Shown: in pieces, positions 45,401 to 56,664 of the stretch
How positions within the stretch are numbered: the first letter of the stretch is position 1
Layout: the number at the start of each line of letters is the position of its first letter
Source of the DNA: Corynespora cassiicola
Lineage: Eukaryota > Ascomycota > Dothideomycetes > Pleosporales > Corynesporascaceae
Direction: 5' to 3'
Assembly (NCBI GenBank): GCA_022059125.1
Contig: JAEUWY010000006.1
Location: 1,488,001-1,552,000 of the forward strand
DNA length: 64,000 nucleotides
Notes under the pieces: generated by a model
What the model was told of the DNA's origin: nothing
The model's input: only the letters and a program-made list of their open reading frames with translations
Database searches by the model: none
Translations under genes and position numbers: made by a program

Positions 45401-47028
45401 GCCAAGAAACCACTGCGTACACTAGGCTGGAATATTTTGATGCTGAAGACTGTATGGTCGACAACTTGCCGACCTGCTACTCGGTCTTTGCTCTACTGGC
45501 GCCGTCCATTCTCTATCGGTACGAAGTATTTCTCATCGCAGAGACCTTACGGACATCACTGTTGCGGCCAATTTGCTTCGACAGTTCCCATACCCCTCTT
45601 CTACTTAGAGCGTTGACTTCCTCTGCCACGGGTGAAGAAGACAATTACCAGCGTCTTGAGTTTCTGGGAGATTGTATCTTAAAGTTCATTTCCTCGGTTC
45701 ACTTAATGGCGGCGAACTTGACCTGGCCTGAAAGTTTCTTGACGGGAAAGAAAGGCAAAGTAGTCTCAAACGGTTTCCTCGCCCGCGCAACAATGAGCGC
45801 CGGACTCGACAAGTTTGTCATCACGAAGCGATTTACAGGAGCGAAATGGACCCCACGCTACGCCGCAGATATTCTCAATAACCCCGGAGCAGAAGAAAAG
45901 AAGATGCGTTCTTCGAAGCTTATCGCCGACGTCATCGAATCCTTGATTGGAGCTTCATATGTCGCTGGCGGGTTTCCCAAGGCATTTGTCTGTGTCCAAA
46001 CTCTCCTACCACTCGAACCATGGACGCCCATCCTCGAAGCCAACAACACCCTCTACAACGCAGCCCCCACAGACATCGCCCCAGCAAACCTCGCCATCGC
46101 AGAAGAGCTCATCGGCCACACCTTCACCAAGAAAATGCTCCTCCTCGAAGCTCTCACACATGCCTCATACTCGGGCCCCATAGCAAACTTCTGCTCCTAC
46201 GAGCGCCTCGAGTTCCTCGGCGACGCCGTCCTTGACTACCTCATCTCGCGCCGCCTCTACGCCCAGACACCCCCCCTCTCACACCAGAAGATGCACGCCA
46301 TGCGCTCCACCATGGCCAACGCGAGCTTCCTCGCCTTCCGCATGTTCGAAACCACAATCGTCGAGGACGTCTTCGACCCCACGACGATGATCCGACGCTT
46401 CGAGCCGCGCGCCCTGTGGATGTACATGCGCTACAGCGTGTCTGAAATTGCGGCGAGCCGTGCGCTGGCTATCGAGCAGCATAACGCAGCTAGAGAGACG
46501 ATCCTGCATGCGTTGGAGCGCGATGCGAAATTCCCGTGGCATCTGCTTTCGCTGACGGATGCGCCCAAGTTCTTGTCGGATATTGTGGAGAGCGTGATAG
46601 GGGCGGTTTATGTGGATTCTCAGGGCGACATCGAAGCGTGTGAGGCTTTTGTGAGGAAATTGGGGATTATGGATGCACTGGAGAGGATCTTGAGGGATGG
46701 GGTGGATTGTTTGCATCCGAAAGAAAGGCTGGGGCATTTGGCGGTTGAGAAAAGCGTGCAGTATGTCAAAATTACGAATGGAGAAGACAATGCTGCGGGG
46801 AATAGAATGTACAAGGTGCAGGTAAAGGTTGGAGGGGAAAATGTGGGAGGTGTTGAAGAAGGTCTCAAGAGATTGAACGCAGAGACGATTGCAGCATACA
46901 AGGCTGTCCGGATTATGGAAGGGGTGGATGACGCCGCTATGGGAGGTGTTGAGGATGAAATTCTTGAGACTGAAGACGAGTGGTTCGATGCTGAGGAGGG
47001 TGAGGTGGGACTGAGTATGGACTTGTGA
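42434..47028 (+). CDS. dcl2: dicer-like protein 2, RNA silencing
   Basis: Six exons, join(42434..42603, 42653..42701, 42747..42999, 43055..43214, 43260..44342, 44418..47028), 1,441 residues. The helicase part has [26 protein letters not shown] (Walker A), LIFDEAHHC (box II, split between exons 3 and 4), [10 protein letters not shown] and QRRGRARK (motif VI). A dicer dimerisation domain follows ([20 protein letters not shown]). RNase IIIa begins near residue 984 ([12 protein letters not shown]) and IIIb near 1166 ([14 protein letters not shown]), each with the acidic residues for cleavage. A weak dsRNA-binding-like end lies at about 1350-1415. Dcl2 makes small RNAs from viral and transposon dsRNA. 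Wording in both RNase III motifs favours dcl2 over dcl1. Confidence 0.95.
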
Positions 47029-47183
47029 GTAGAATGATGTGGGTAGATTTTTCGGATTCATTGCTCAGATTGGATATATTGGGAACGGATTTCCTTGCCA
47101 TAGCCTTGAAAATACAGGTCTTTTTGGACTGGTGGGTAAATTGACCGAACAATACATAGAGATGCCAACACAAACTATTACCT

Positions 47184-48019
47184 CTAGCTATTGGCTGTCT
47201 TGTCGTTGTAGTAGTGAATCGTCTGATCTGCGCACCCACTCGGTGTTTGGTACAAATAATTGCCCAAGTTGATATACATCTGCTGACCCGTGCACACATA
47301 CCAAGCAGCAGCATTGGGTCTTTGAATACTCGCAACACTCCAGGTCAATCCATCACCGTTCCACGCAAACTGCCCATACGTATTTTTCGTTTCACCGAAT
47401 GTCACGCTCAGGCTCATGTTGTTGATGTATCGCTGCTCACTGACCACGCCGTACAGAAGCTTCTCGGGTTTTTCTCCGGGACCCGAGACAAGTTGAACGA
47501 GCTGTCCACTGACGACTTGGAACTGTCCTGCAGTGGTGTAGTCTCCGAGTAGAGCAGGCCCATTGGCATATAGGGGCTTCGTTTGCATGTACTTGTGGAA
47601 GTTTGGGGCTGCAACAGCGCGAATCCAGTAGTATCCAGATTGGAGTGTCTTCCCGGGGCCTGTGCCAGCCGGTGTTCCCGTCGCAACTGGAGTTCCGGGT
47701 AAGGCGGTTGTGGGTGCAGGCTCTGGTTGAGGTTCGGGCTCTGGAGCAACAGCGCCGGGTTGGCATTGAGAGTAAAAGTCACTTGTGGTCGTCAGCAAAT
47801 ATTTGACACGAATGTTAAGGGGGTTCGTACTTGATCTTCACACATCCAGATCCCGTGGCGCAAGTTGTCTCTCCTGAGTAGTTTTGTCCGCCACCTAGGT
47901 CAACATGTAAGTAAAGGTATTCCAAAAATTGGGTTACACATACATTGCTGCCAGTCTTTAACAATAGCAGAGGCTGAGCCCGACAGCAGAGCGATTAGAG
48001 CGAGTGGAGAAAGATACAT
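47184..48019 (-). CDS. secreted protein with N-terminal CBM1 and unknown C-terminal domain
   Basis: Three exons, complement(47184..47781, 47831..47894, 47944..48019), 245 residues. Signal peptide MYLSPLALIALLSGSASA. Residues about 22-58 are a family 1 carbohydrate-binding module (DWQQCGGQNYSGETTCATG, then CVKINDFYSQCQPG), which binds cellulose or chitin-like surfaces. A Pro/Glu then Gly/Thr-rich linker follows. The last 150 residues are beta-rich with SGYYWIRAVAAPNFHKYM, YGQFAWNGDGLTW and YVCTGQQMYINLGNYLY. I do not recognise this as a glycoside hydrolase; two Cys near the end may pair. Both introns are 49 nt. It ends 155 bp from the end of dcl2, tail to tail. Confidence 0.88.
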
Positions 48020-48751
48020 CTTCACTACAACCAACAAATCTCACCAAGGTAATCAAAGGAAGATCAGTCAGAGGCACATTCTCAGTGTGCAGATATCATG
48101 CACTTATTTGAACTGGGCTGTGGTATCTTAGCCTGGCATCCCTGTCGCGCTGGATTTGATGTTCTAAAGGTACTCGAACCACCGGACCGAGGCGACCGGC
48201 ACAAAGTGGATAAATTAATACATGGAGTAGAGGTCAAAGTATTGCAGTGAAGAATGGCTTAATGTATAGAGTGCGATATTTGCTTGATTTGATCAAGACC
48301 GGATGATATTGATTAAGCTCCGGAGCTTGAATAATTAAAGCATATTGTAGCGTGAAGCGATACTATGCGGGAGGCTTGCCGCCACAGGTCGCATCGTAGC
48401 TAGCTTCGTCCAAGTTTAGAACATGCTCGGTATCGAGAATTGCTAGAGCCGTCGCCGCTGACGACAATTCCGGGTTCGCGAATCGAGCTGTTGGTTCCCT
48501 CGTCGCTCTAGTTCGAATATATTGGGTCGAAAACGATGCTGTGACCAGGTTCATGGCTATTGAAGTCACCTGGGTTCACCCCTTGTATTACTTCCCAGAC
48601 TTTATGGCGATGGACTCGGGTTGCCCGGTGTTTCCAGGCCCTGGTGACCGGGTGCTATCCCGAGGACCCAGCCTTGGTAGTCGCTCCATGCTAATGCCAT
48701 GGCGCAATGCAGCACAGATTAGAGATGTTTCTTCTCCCCCAAACGTTCTCT
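48020..48751. other. intergenic, 732 bp
   Basis: Promoter of the CBM1 gene (minus) and 3' flank of ctf8 (minus). I see no gene in it. Confidence 0.6.
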
Positions 48752-49216
48752 TCATTCCTCCTCCTCCGGCCCACCAACTGGCTCCGGCCTCGCAGAAAAC
48801 AAAATCTTATACCTCACCAACTCCACAATCTCCAGCTCCTCCCCCTCAGCACCAACCTCCTCATCCACACCTCCCATACTCACATCCTCTCCCACCTCCT
48901 TTTGCCTCTTCCTGATGACCGCATACGGCTTCCCCAACTTCTTGACCTCGCCGGCCATGCGCTGATTCTTGCCCACGTAGAAGTACACCCTCTTCATCCA
49001 CTTGGTGTCCGCAGGATCATTGAGGTCGGGATTGTACAGCGGAAAGACGAGCTTTCCCACCGTGGTCGCGGCGGTGTCGGCAGCAGGCGGAGGGGAGTTG
49101 ATGATGCCTTGCAGTTCTACGATTGCGAGGCCGGAGGGCGTGTGGAGGAGCGAAGGCAGGGGATTGGGCGACGCGGAGGGCGTCTTGGAAGGTGGGTGGA
49201 GGGGGACGGTGGGCAT
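48752..49216 (-). CDS. ctf8: chromosome transmission fidelity protein 8 (Ctf8-like)
   Basis: Single exon of 154 residues, started at the ATG at 49216 (MPTVPLHPPSKTPSASP). LPSLLHTPSGLAIVELQGII is the Ctf8 signature, followed by VGKLVFPLYNPD and WMKRVYFYVGKNQRMAGEV. The tail is acidic with DVSMGGVDEEVGAEGEE. Ctf8 joins Ctf18 and Dcc1 in an alternative clamp loader for PCNA, needed for sister chromatid cohesion (family knowledge). The frame is open upstream of the ATG but has no further ATG. No intron is visible. Confidence 0.85.
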   Translation of the reverse strand: MPTVPLHPPSKTPSASPNPLPSLLHTPSGLAIVELQGIINSPPPAADTAATTVGKLVFPLYNPDLNDPADTKWMKRVYFYVGKNQRMAGEVKKLGKPYAVIRKRQKEVGEDVSMGGVDEEVGAEGEELEIVELVRYKILFSARPEPVGGPEEEE

Positions 49217-49611
49217 CGTGGCGACGGCGACGGCGACGGTGACGGCAGTGGGCGAGCGAGCGGGTGGCAGTGCTGAGCTGCTAGCGGTGTATCGCAAATG
49301 GGCGTGGTGATGGGTCTGGCCGGGTTCGCATAAAGTCTAGAGGGCGAGACTCGGGGCGAATTGAGCCTTGCGGTGGGGCAGACGCGACGCGTTTTGGTGT
49401 CCGTGCGGCGGGGTGAGGAGCCCTCATGTGGGGGGAATGTGACGAAGAGCGACAACGGAGGAGAGGATGTGGACAGAGGTCACTGTTCTGCTGTGGATAA
49501 AAAACTGAAAGTCTAAATGCAATTTTTTTCCTTCGTGATGATAGTACGCTACCACTACTACTCTAAAAGGCGAGGCTGGCACAGCAGCCTCGAGGTATCT
49601 TTAAAAACCGC
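49217..49611. other. intergenic, 395 bp
   Basis: Promoter of ctf8 and 3' flank of the alcohol dehydrogenase. I see no gene in it. Confidence 0.6.
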
Positions 49612-50810
49612 TCATGCCCTCTTGCCGAAGATCTCGTCATAGCCGACCAGCGTAAGCCTGAACTTGACATTATCGCCGTTGTACACACGAGTAACGGCCT
49701 CTTTGCAGCCAGCCTCGCTGATCTTGATGGTCTCAACCCAGCTCTTGACGTTGGTCTTGGCGGCAAGGTCCAACATCTCGAGCATCTCGGGCCTGTTTCC
49801 AATGTGGGAAGCACCCATGAAGCAACCGTTTGGTGCGAAAGCCTGGGCCATGATCTGGGGGAGGGGCTTGTCGGGGAAGCCGACCATGTGGAAGGTTCCG
49901 TTGACCTTGAGCGTGGAGAAGTAGTCAGGAAGGTTGAAACGGTCGGTGGCATCGGCGCAGTTTAGGACGACATCAAAAGTGAATTTCCAGGGCTCGGCCC
50001 AGTTGGCGTCCTTAGTGCTGATAAACTCCTTAGCGCCAAGCTTGAGAGCATCTTCCCTCTTGCTGGGCGAGTGGGAGAGGACGTAGGTCTCAGCGCCCAT
50101 GGCGTTGGACCAAAGCACACCAAAGTGACCAAGTCCTCCGCTGTTGATTCCGTTAGTTCAAGGTCCTTCACTTCCGGTTTGGGGGCGCACTTACAGTCCA
50201 ACAATGGCAATCTTCTTGCCGGGACCAGCTCCTAACCGCTTAAGGGGAGAGTATGTGGTAAGGCCAGCGCATAGCATGGGTGCTGCCAAGGCAGTGTCAA
50301 GCGCATCGGGAATCTTGAAAACAAAGTACTCATGAACACGAACATGGCTAGAGTAACCTCCCTGTGTGACCGTTCCGTCAGGGTACTTTGCACCGTAGGT
50401 GTCAAGCTGGTTCGGGCAGTAGTTCTCGTTGTCGGTCTTGCAGACGCCGCACGTGAGGTCGGCGCCGACTTGGGCACCGACACCAGCGCGGTCGCCGACC
50501 TTCAGGGTCGTGACCTTGGAGCCGACCTTGACGACCTTTCCGATAATCTCATGTCCTACGCAGAGGGGCAGGGGAATGTCACGTCCCCAACCGCCGTTGA
50601 TCTTGTGAACATCGGACGCGCAGACACCGCAAGCATCGATGGCGATATCAACGTCGGTCTCCTCGAATTTCTTGAGAGGAACCTATTCTTCTTATTAGGA
50701 AGCAGTCAAAAGGGGTTGAGAGGAGCGTCCCATACCTCCTGGCGGGTGAAGTTGCTCCAGTTGTCAACGTCAGTGACAGTGAAGGCGTCGGCAGTCTCAG
50801 GGTAAGGCAT
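49612..50810 (-). CDS. zinc-type alcohol dehydrogenase, ADH6/cinnamyl-alcohol type, NADP-dependent
   Basis: Three exons, complement(49612..50140, 50195..50682, 50736..50810), 363 residues. Catalytic zinc ligands are Cys46 (ACGVCASDVHKI) and His69 in CVGHEIIG. The cofactor fold is IAIVGLGGLGHFGVLW, and LSHSPSKREDALKLGA following the second strand has the Ser-x-Ser-x-x-Lys pattern of NADP(H) enzymes. Structural-zinc positions are Asp100, Cys103, Cys106, Cys114 (ADLTCGVCKTDNENYC); the first is normally Cys. The family reduces aromatic and branched aldehydes. The start is fixed by MPYPETADAFTV. It is divergent from the butanediol-type dehydrogenase 1.3 kb away. Confidence 0.93.
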
Positions 50811-52155
50811 ATTGGCGGTTAAATTGGTGTCTCAGAATGAATTGGAAGAAAAGGCGTGCAAAAATAAATTCTGAGGCGCAGACCGGATGAGGGGCAGAAG
50901 AGGTGTTGAGGGGTTGCCCCTCGTATTTCAATCACAAGAAATAAACGCAATCCCCATAATATCGGTCCATGTAATCCCGCCAGTTAACCCGCCTTGTGAG
51001 GTCATGGGAAGATTAGGTCGGCTATTCCCCGCTGCCTGGCGGCGTTTGGCTCCGTAAATTAGGCCTGATTGGATGCGCGCGGTCTCGCAGCGTTTTTGTT
51101 AGAGCTGCACGTCGGCAAACCTAAGCTCTAAGCGTCACCAGCGCGTCACGACGCAAGTCGTCGTCGCGGTTGTGAGAAAAAAACCAGGAGCAGTTCATCC
51201 TATCATGATGGAAGCATTGACTCCTGAGAGAATGCGCAAAGATGCTAGGTCGAGAGAGCTTCCAGACCGTTGGTGATCCGATATGGCCCGGCACCTTTGA
51301 CTCGGGTCGAAGACTCTCGAGAGCAAGCCCCCCACGGCTTAAGTAATTTCTTTGTAATAGATATTCCACGAGTAATGTAACGTATCGGGCTGGGCTGGCG
51401 GCCAATCAGGACATTTCCTCGGTGTCTTTCCCCTCCTTGTTCCGATGCAGTTGTTCCGATCGGTGGTTCCCTGGGAAAACCGTGGAGTTGGAGAAGTTCT
51501 GTCGCTTCAACCAACAGCCCGATCTTAATATCCGTGCAAAAGGAAGGAGGCCATTATCCCACCTCCTTAACCCCTCTTCCCAACCGCCAGCAGCCGGCAA
51601 GCTCGGCCTTGACTCGGTATCTGTCCCTGAGACAGCAACGCATCTCTTGGCAATGTGGGCCAAAATACCATCGTTTGAGAGTCTAGATGTCGATTATTGT
51701 TTTGCGGGCTCATGAGCTTTCCCGCGTTGACCTCTCCCTCGTGAAGCGGATGGCTTTGAAAGGCAATAGGCAATAGGGCTAGATCCTCTCCAGCCTAGCC
51801 CCGCTATTCGCATGCGGGGAGCGTCAAGATCAACCCAGAATTACCGGATTAGGGCATTCCGGACCCAGGATGTATGCTCTCGATGGGCTGTCGACCACGC
51901 GCCTTTCTTCCAGAGGCGAATCGTATGAGCGTGGCCGGAACAGATTTTGGATCTCGACGTGCCGTGAGGGTTGGCGTTACGGCGCGTTACGGCAGAGTGA
52001 TTGGCAAGGGTACGAGGTGTTTAAAAGGAGGATGCTCCTCGCGCCACCGGAGCTGTTCTTGCATTTTGATTCAGCTCTCCTCTTCCGAAGCTTCTCTGAA
52101 GTGAATCTTGGAACTCCGCACCGTATACCGAGATCGTACTGGAGCGTTCGCACCC
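50811..52155. other. divergent intergenic region, 1.35 kb
   Basis: Upstream of both medium-chain dehydrogenases. It has a C/T-rich start near 50940 and mixed composition after that. Several ORFs under 130 codons overlap on both strands, without domains. I see no gene in it. Confidence 0.5.
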
Positions 52156-53471
52156 ATGGCCCCTCAGGAGACATACCAACCACCTCCGCCCAGCGATGCG
52201 ACCATGAAGGCTGTGCGCTTCCATGGCAAGAACGACCTGAGGTATGAGGAGATTCCTGTGCCAAAGGTCGGTAAGGGCCAGGTGAAGCTGCGGCCGGCTT
52301 GGGTCGGAATCTGCGGATCAGGTCTGTATGCCCAACGCATAACCATGCACGCACTGACAACGTTTCGTAGATCTCCACGAGTATCTAGGCGGACCGAATC
52401 TGTGCCCAACAACGCCCCATCCGATTACCAAGGAAACAGTTCCCTTGACTTTCGGGCATGAATTCAGCGGAGTCATTGAAGAGGTTGGAGAGGAGGTTAC
52501 CGATTACAAGATAGGCGACAGAGTCGTTGTGCAGCCCATCATTTATGATGGTACATGTGGGCCTTGTCTGGAAGGACTGCACAACTGCTGCTGGAGCAAT
52601 GGTTTCGTCGGTCTTAGCGGTATGTAGAGCATACTCGTGCTCTGTTACAAAGTTCCACGCTAACATGGAAAGGCTGGGGCGGTGGACTGGCCGAACACAT
52701 CGTTGTGCCTACATCCACGCTGTACCACCTACCAGACAACGTCCCCTTGGAGATTGGAGGTAGGTCTGCTTTTCCGAATCGAAATTGCATTAGCTAACGA
52801 ATGAAGCACTCATTGAACCATTGGCTGTCGGCTGGCATGCAGTCAAGATTAGCCCATACCAAAAAGGCCACGCCGTCCTCATTTTGGGCGGGGGACCGAT
52901 TGGTATCTCGGTCATTCTCGCCTTGAAGGCTAGAGGCGCAGACAAAATCATTGTGTCTGAGGTCAGCGCACGTCGACAGGAGTATGCAAAGAAATTCGGT
53001 GCGGATTACGTGGTCAATCCCTTGAAGGAGGATGTAGTGAAACGATGCCGAGAACTTTGCGATGGTCAAGGTGTGCACGAAGTCTTTGACTGTGCGGGTG
53101 TTCAGGCCGGCTTGGACACTGCAGTGCACGCTGTTCGTGCTCGCGGCACCATCGTTAACATCGCTATCTGGGAAAAAGCCTGCTCCATTGTTCCGAACGA
53201 CCTCACGTTCAAGGAGCGAAAGTACATGGGCGTTGCGACGTATCAGGTCGGCGACTTCCAGGAGGTTATCGTGAGTTTACGGCCGGGTGTGCTGATTGAA
53301 CGTCTGCTAACACGATTCCAGGACGCAATCTCGTCTGGTAGCATGAGGCCACATGAAATGATTACTGGAAAGATCGAGCTGACTGAAGTCGAAGAGAAGG
53401 GCTTCAAGGCCTTGATAAATGACAAGGACAACCAAGTTAAGATTTTGGTGAAGGTGGGAGGAGGTAATTAA
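52156..53471 (+). CDS. zinc-dependent dehydrogenase, (R,R)-butanediol dehydrogenase type
   Basis: Five exons, join(52156..52321, 52371..52619, 52673..52759, 52807..53270, 53322..53471), 371 residues. Zinc-site motifs are VGICGSDLHEYLGG, LTFGHEFSGVIEEVG and the structural CGPCLEGLHNCC. The NAD(H) fold is VLILGGGPIGISVILALKARG with Glu after the second strand (IIVSEVSARR). The family interconverts acetoin and 2,3-butanediol or acts on similar secondary alcohols. The segment 53271-53321 (GTGAGT...GCTAAC...CCAG, 51 nt) is stop-free and in frame, but it interrupts DFQEVI-DAISSG, so it is an intron. The start was chosen at MAPQETYQPP because the upstream ATG-less frame adds nothing conserved. Confidence 0.92.
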
Positions 53472-54382
53472 GTCGTAATGTCCTGAGTACCTTGATGTCA
53501 TCTAGCTAGTGAGCATAATGGTAGTACCCCGGAGTCTTGGAGTAATATTAGCTTGTAATGTATTAGCCTTCTCGAGTCTGCTTCAGTCCGTTTTGAGACC
53601 AGATGATACCGTGAGCCTCGGCTGAAAACAACGTGTGACCTGCGACCTGCGACCTGCGACCTGCGACCTACGACCTACGACCCAACCCTCCAAGACATCG
53701 TCAACGGTGGATTGATTGCGAATGCGATGGCAAGGCCGTGCTAGTAGCAGGCGACCCACTTGCAAACTGTGGGCATCCGTCCTGATCGGGACGCAGCTTT
53801 ATGTCAGCGCACAGCGATTCCAATGCAGCTTAACGGCAGACACAGCGCCAGAGCGCGAACAGGAGTTGGCGGGCCTGCCCGACCCTGACGGCATGCATCA
53901 TGGACCCTGATCATCGCAGTCTGGAACCTGAAAAGCTTGGTGTTGAAGCGCAAGAGTGCACCGGCGCATCGATCGCGGCTGGGGTCGGTGGCTCTGCAGT
54001 GACGATTGTTGCACCGCCCATGCAGCACGGAAGCAGGATCGGGGAAAAAACATGATGGCAAGCCCCTGCACGCCCTGAATGAGCCCTGCTCGAGGACAAA
54101 TGGAGTCGTTGAGCGTGACCGGGTGGCAGCGTCCAAGCCAGCCATGACGTACGACAGCCACAATCAGCGGCGCTGATCGACGGCGCTAGCAACCAGGGCA
54201 AGTAACAGGGTTCGCAAGGCTGCGTCATACGCCCGTCGACAGAAGACATAAATCGAATCGCCCTTGCAGTTCGATCGAAACACACTCGCCCAAGGCATCC
54301 ATTCCAGCGATAACCTTACTGCTCCTACCCATCTTTGCCTAGGATACCTCTTCTTGCTTCTTTTTGTGATCCCACCTTCGAA
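53472..54382. other. intergenic, 911 bp, with a minisatellite
   Basis: 3' flank of the butanediol-type dehydrogenase and promoter of the four-TM protein. It contains the 7-bp tandem repeat at 53637-53681. I see no gene in it. Confidence 0.6.
53637..53681. repeat. 7-bp minisatellite (GACCTGC/GACCTAC)
   Basis: About six to seven head-to-tail copies of a heptamer. The first four are GACCTGC, then GACCTAC twice, then a partial unit. Confidence 0.9.
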
Positions 54383-55277
54383 ATGGCTTTCGGCGGTACT
54401 GCCCTCAAGCTCATCCAAACCATTCTTTATGGCATCGAGTTCTGCTGTGCCGGCATAATTCTCGGCATCTACAGCTACTTCCTCAGCGTGCTGGCCGACC
54501 GAGACTTGTCCATTTCAAACCAGGACAAGGCCGTCACGGGCATCTCAGGTGTCGGTGTCTTGTACACCATCTTCGCAGTGCTACTCACCTGCTGCCTCGG
54601 CGGAAAGACCTTCTTCGCATTCCTTGCCATTGTCCTCGATGTTCTGTTCGCCGGTGGCTTCATCGCCATTGCAGTTCTCACCCGTGATGGTGCAGATAAC
54701 TGCACTGGTCGCGTAGAGACACCGCTTGGCAATGGACCAGCATCTTCCAAGGAGGGCTTCAGCAGCGGCAACGGACAGGGCGACCAGATCACCTACTCTG
54801 TTTCTCTGGGGACTGCTTGTCGCCTAAACACGGCCTGCTTTGCCGTTTCCATTGTTGGAGCGTAAGCGTTACCATCCGATAACATGTAAACAAAAACACC
54901 ATACTGATCATTACAGTGCACTCTTCCTCATTTCAGCCCTGGTCCAGCTTGCCCTTGGACGCCACCACAAGAAGGAGAAGCGCTTCGGCCCTTCGCCTTC
55001 TAACAACTACACTCGTGGTTCTGGAATCAAGTTCTGGCAACGCCGCCGTAAGAACGGTGGTCTTCGCGACCCTGAGATGGCTGGCGGTGCTGCTGCCCCT
55101 GCTACTCTTGCTCCGGCTGCCCACGATGTCCGCCCATCTCACGATACGGCTTACACTGGCTCGACTGCTGCCCGTCACTCGGCTACTTACGACAACCCTC
55201 ACAAGCCTTTGGTTGGTGGCTACCACACCGCACCAACTGGCACATACAACAATGCCACGCCGGCCACCAACTACTAA
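54383..55277 (+). CDS. four-TM MARVEL-like membrane protein
   Basis: Two exons, join(54383..54861, 54917..55277), 279 residues; the 55-nt intron keeps VGA-ALFLISALVQLAL in frame. Four hydrophobic segments: near 10-33 (ILYGIEFCCAGIILGIYSYF), 55-75 (GVGVLYTIFAVLLTCCLGG), 76-97 (FFAFLAIVLDVLFAGGFIAIAV) and 150-172. A loop with one Cys and GNGPASSKEGFSSGNGQGD lies between TM3 and TM4. The C-terminal 105 residues are cytosolic, basic then Ala/Pro/Tyr-rich. The layout fits the MARVEL family, which helps organise fungal plasma-membrane or cell-wall domains. I assign the family with moderate confidence. Confidence 0.8.
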
Positions 55278-55619
55278 GCGCTTGCAATGAAATGAGTGGA
55301 AGGAGTTCAGGTTGGCAAAGTCATGTTTGACAGGTGCCCTTGCTCGATGAGATCCACTTCAACCTCAACTTCTTTTTATGTCCATTACGAAATTATACCA
55401 GAGCATGCTCGCGCTCTTACCATTCCAGGGGTATTGAACATTGGAAACTGGCACTGTACGATACGCACTTATGATCCTAATAATGATTAATACGAGACCA
55501 ATTTCAAAATGTTCGGTTCAGCTGCGTGATGTTGCTTACTTGATTTCTTATCATGACTAGCGTGTCCCTGGGTATATGGTGAACTCCAAAACGCCTGCTT
55601 GTCCCAATGTGCCTCTGCC
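55278..55619. other. intergenic between convergent genes, 342 bp
   Basis: 3' flanks of the MARVEL-like gene and mhf1. I see no gene in it. Confidence 0.6.
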
Positions 55620-56129
55620 CTAATCATTCGCTTTGGCCTTGCCCTTGCCCTTGCCCTTGGGCCTCCCCTTCGCCTTCTTCCCTGGTTCTTCTCCTCGACC
55701 TTCAGCTGCCTTTATACGATCGAGTTCCTGCTTCAGGAGTGTCTCCAGGCCCTCGTTTCGTCGGGTGAGTAACATTACGTCGTCCGTGTTGATGACTTTG
55801 CGGCCGGCGTGCTTGGAGAAGACCTCGAGGTCTCGAGAAGCATTCGCTATTCAGGCGTATGATCAGCATCCACAATACACTGGCAAAACAAGATCAGAGA
55901 ACTAGCAATCTCACCAATCTGGGTGTAGACGAGCTCAGTCAATGCGCCGATGAACTGTGGTGTTGCATTCAAGTCCCTATTGAGGCATTCTTCGTCGACG
56001 AATTGGCCGATTGAGTACCAGAGAGCTGATTTGAGGCGCTTTGGAAGTGTCAGCGTCAGAATCGAGTCCAGGTGAGTAAGTTAATGGACATGCCTCTTCG
56101 CGCTCGATGGCTGCGTTGTTTGCAGACAT
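55620..56129 (-). CDS. mhf1: histone-fold protein MHF1 (CENP-S)
   Basis: Three exons, complement(55620..55846, 55915..56038, 56094..56129), 128 residues. The histone fold is RLKSALWYSIGQFVDEECL, ATPQFIGALTELVYTQIANA and KVINTDDVMLLTRRNEGLE, a close match to CENP-S. The tail GRPKGKGKGKAKAND resembles an AT-hook-like basic end. MHF1 pairs with MHF2 (CENP-X) and works with the FANCM/Mph1 helicase in fork repair, and at kinetochores with CENP-T/W (family knowledge). The intron 56039-56093 begins GCATGT and ends AAAG; only this GC donor joins EREE to RLKSAL in frame. It shares a 535-bp divergent promoter with pga2. Confidence 0.9.
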
Positions 56130-56664
56130 GTCGGCGATGATTTGGTACCGTTCACACGTCTGATTAGAGTTCCTTTTCGCTAGTGAAAGTTGTAAAATCG
56201 ATTCGGTATACACGGTCACGCAGCCTTTGTTCTCGGTGCTGCCGTGGAGGGTCGGCGTGGTGATGGGAGACGCGACGGAGATGAGGCATCGCGTTGTTCA
56301 GGGCCCCGCCTATTGGCTGGCGGGGCTCGGCGAGTCGTGGCTCACCGCCCGCGTTCTGCCGCATCCCCCGTCCTAACCCTCAAGTCCAGCGCGATTTTTC
56401 AAAGCGGAGCTCGAATTTGCTTACGGACTTGCGCGAATTACCAGACTGTTTTGCCTTCTGCGAGGACGCTATCTACGCAAGCGCATCGATTCCGGCACGC
56501 CTGCCGCTTGAATTAAGGTTTTCCACCGCCGGCATATAGCTTGGTTCCCTCCCAACTCCACTGTCACTGCCATCACTTCAACACTTCAACACCTCTTCCA
56601 CCACACCAAGCCCCGAAATACTACGCGCGCAACTCGAATACGTCGATACCCCGAATCAGACACC
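56130..56664. promoter_or_regulatory. divergent promoter region, 535 bp
   Basis: Lies between mhf1 (minus) and pga2 (plus). A short minus-strand ORF (56164-56364) precedes mhf1 and may be an upstream ORF or chance. The right end is C-rich before the pga2 ATG. Confidence 0.4.

Noticed and set aside
46279..47061. 260-codon minus-strand ORF antisense to dcl2
   Set aside because: It covers the RNase IIIb coding region in the opposite strand and has no features of its own.
48160..48200. possible tRNA B-box (GGTTCGAGTACC on the minus strand)
   Set aside because: The flanks do not pair as a T-arm and no A-box lies at the right distance.
55977..56219. 80-codon ORF before mhf1
   Set aside because: It is the mhf1 first exon read through its intron; splicing restores the histone fold.
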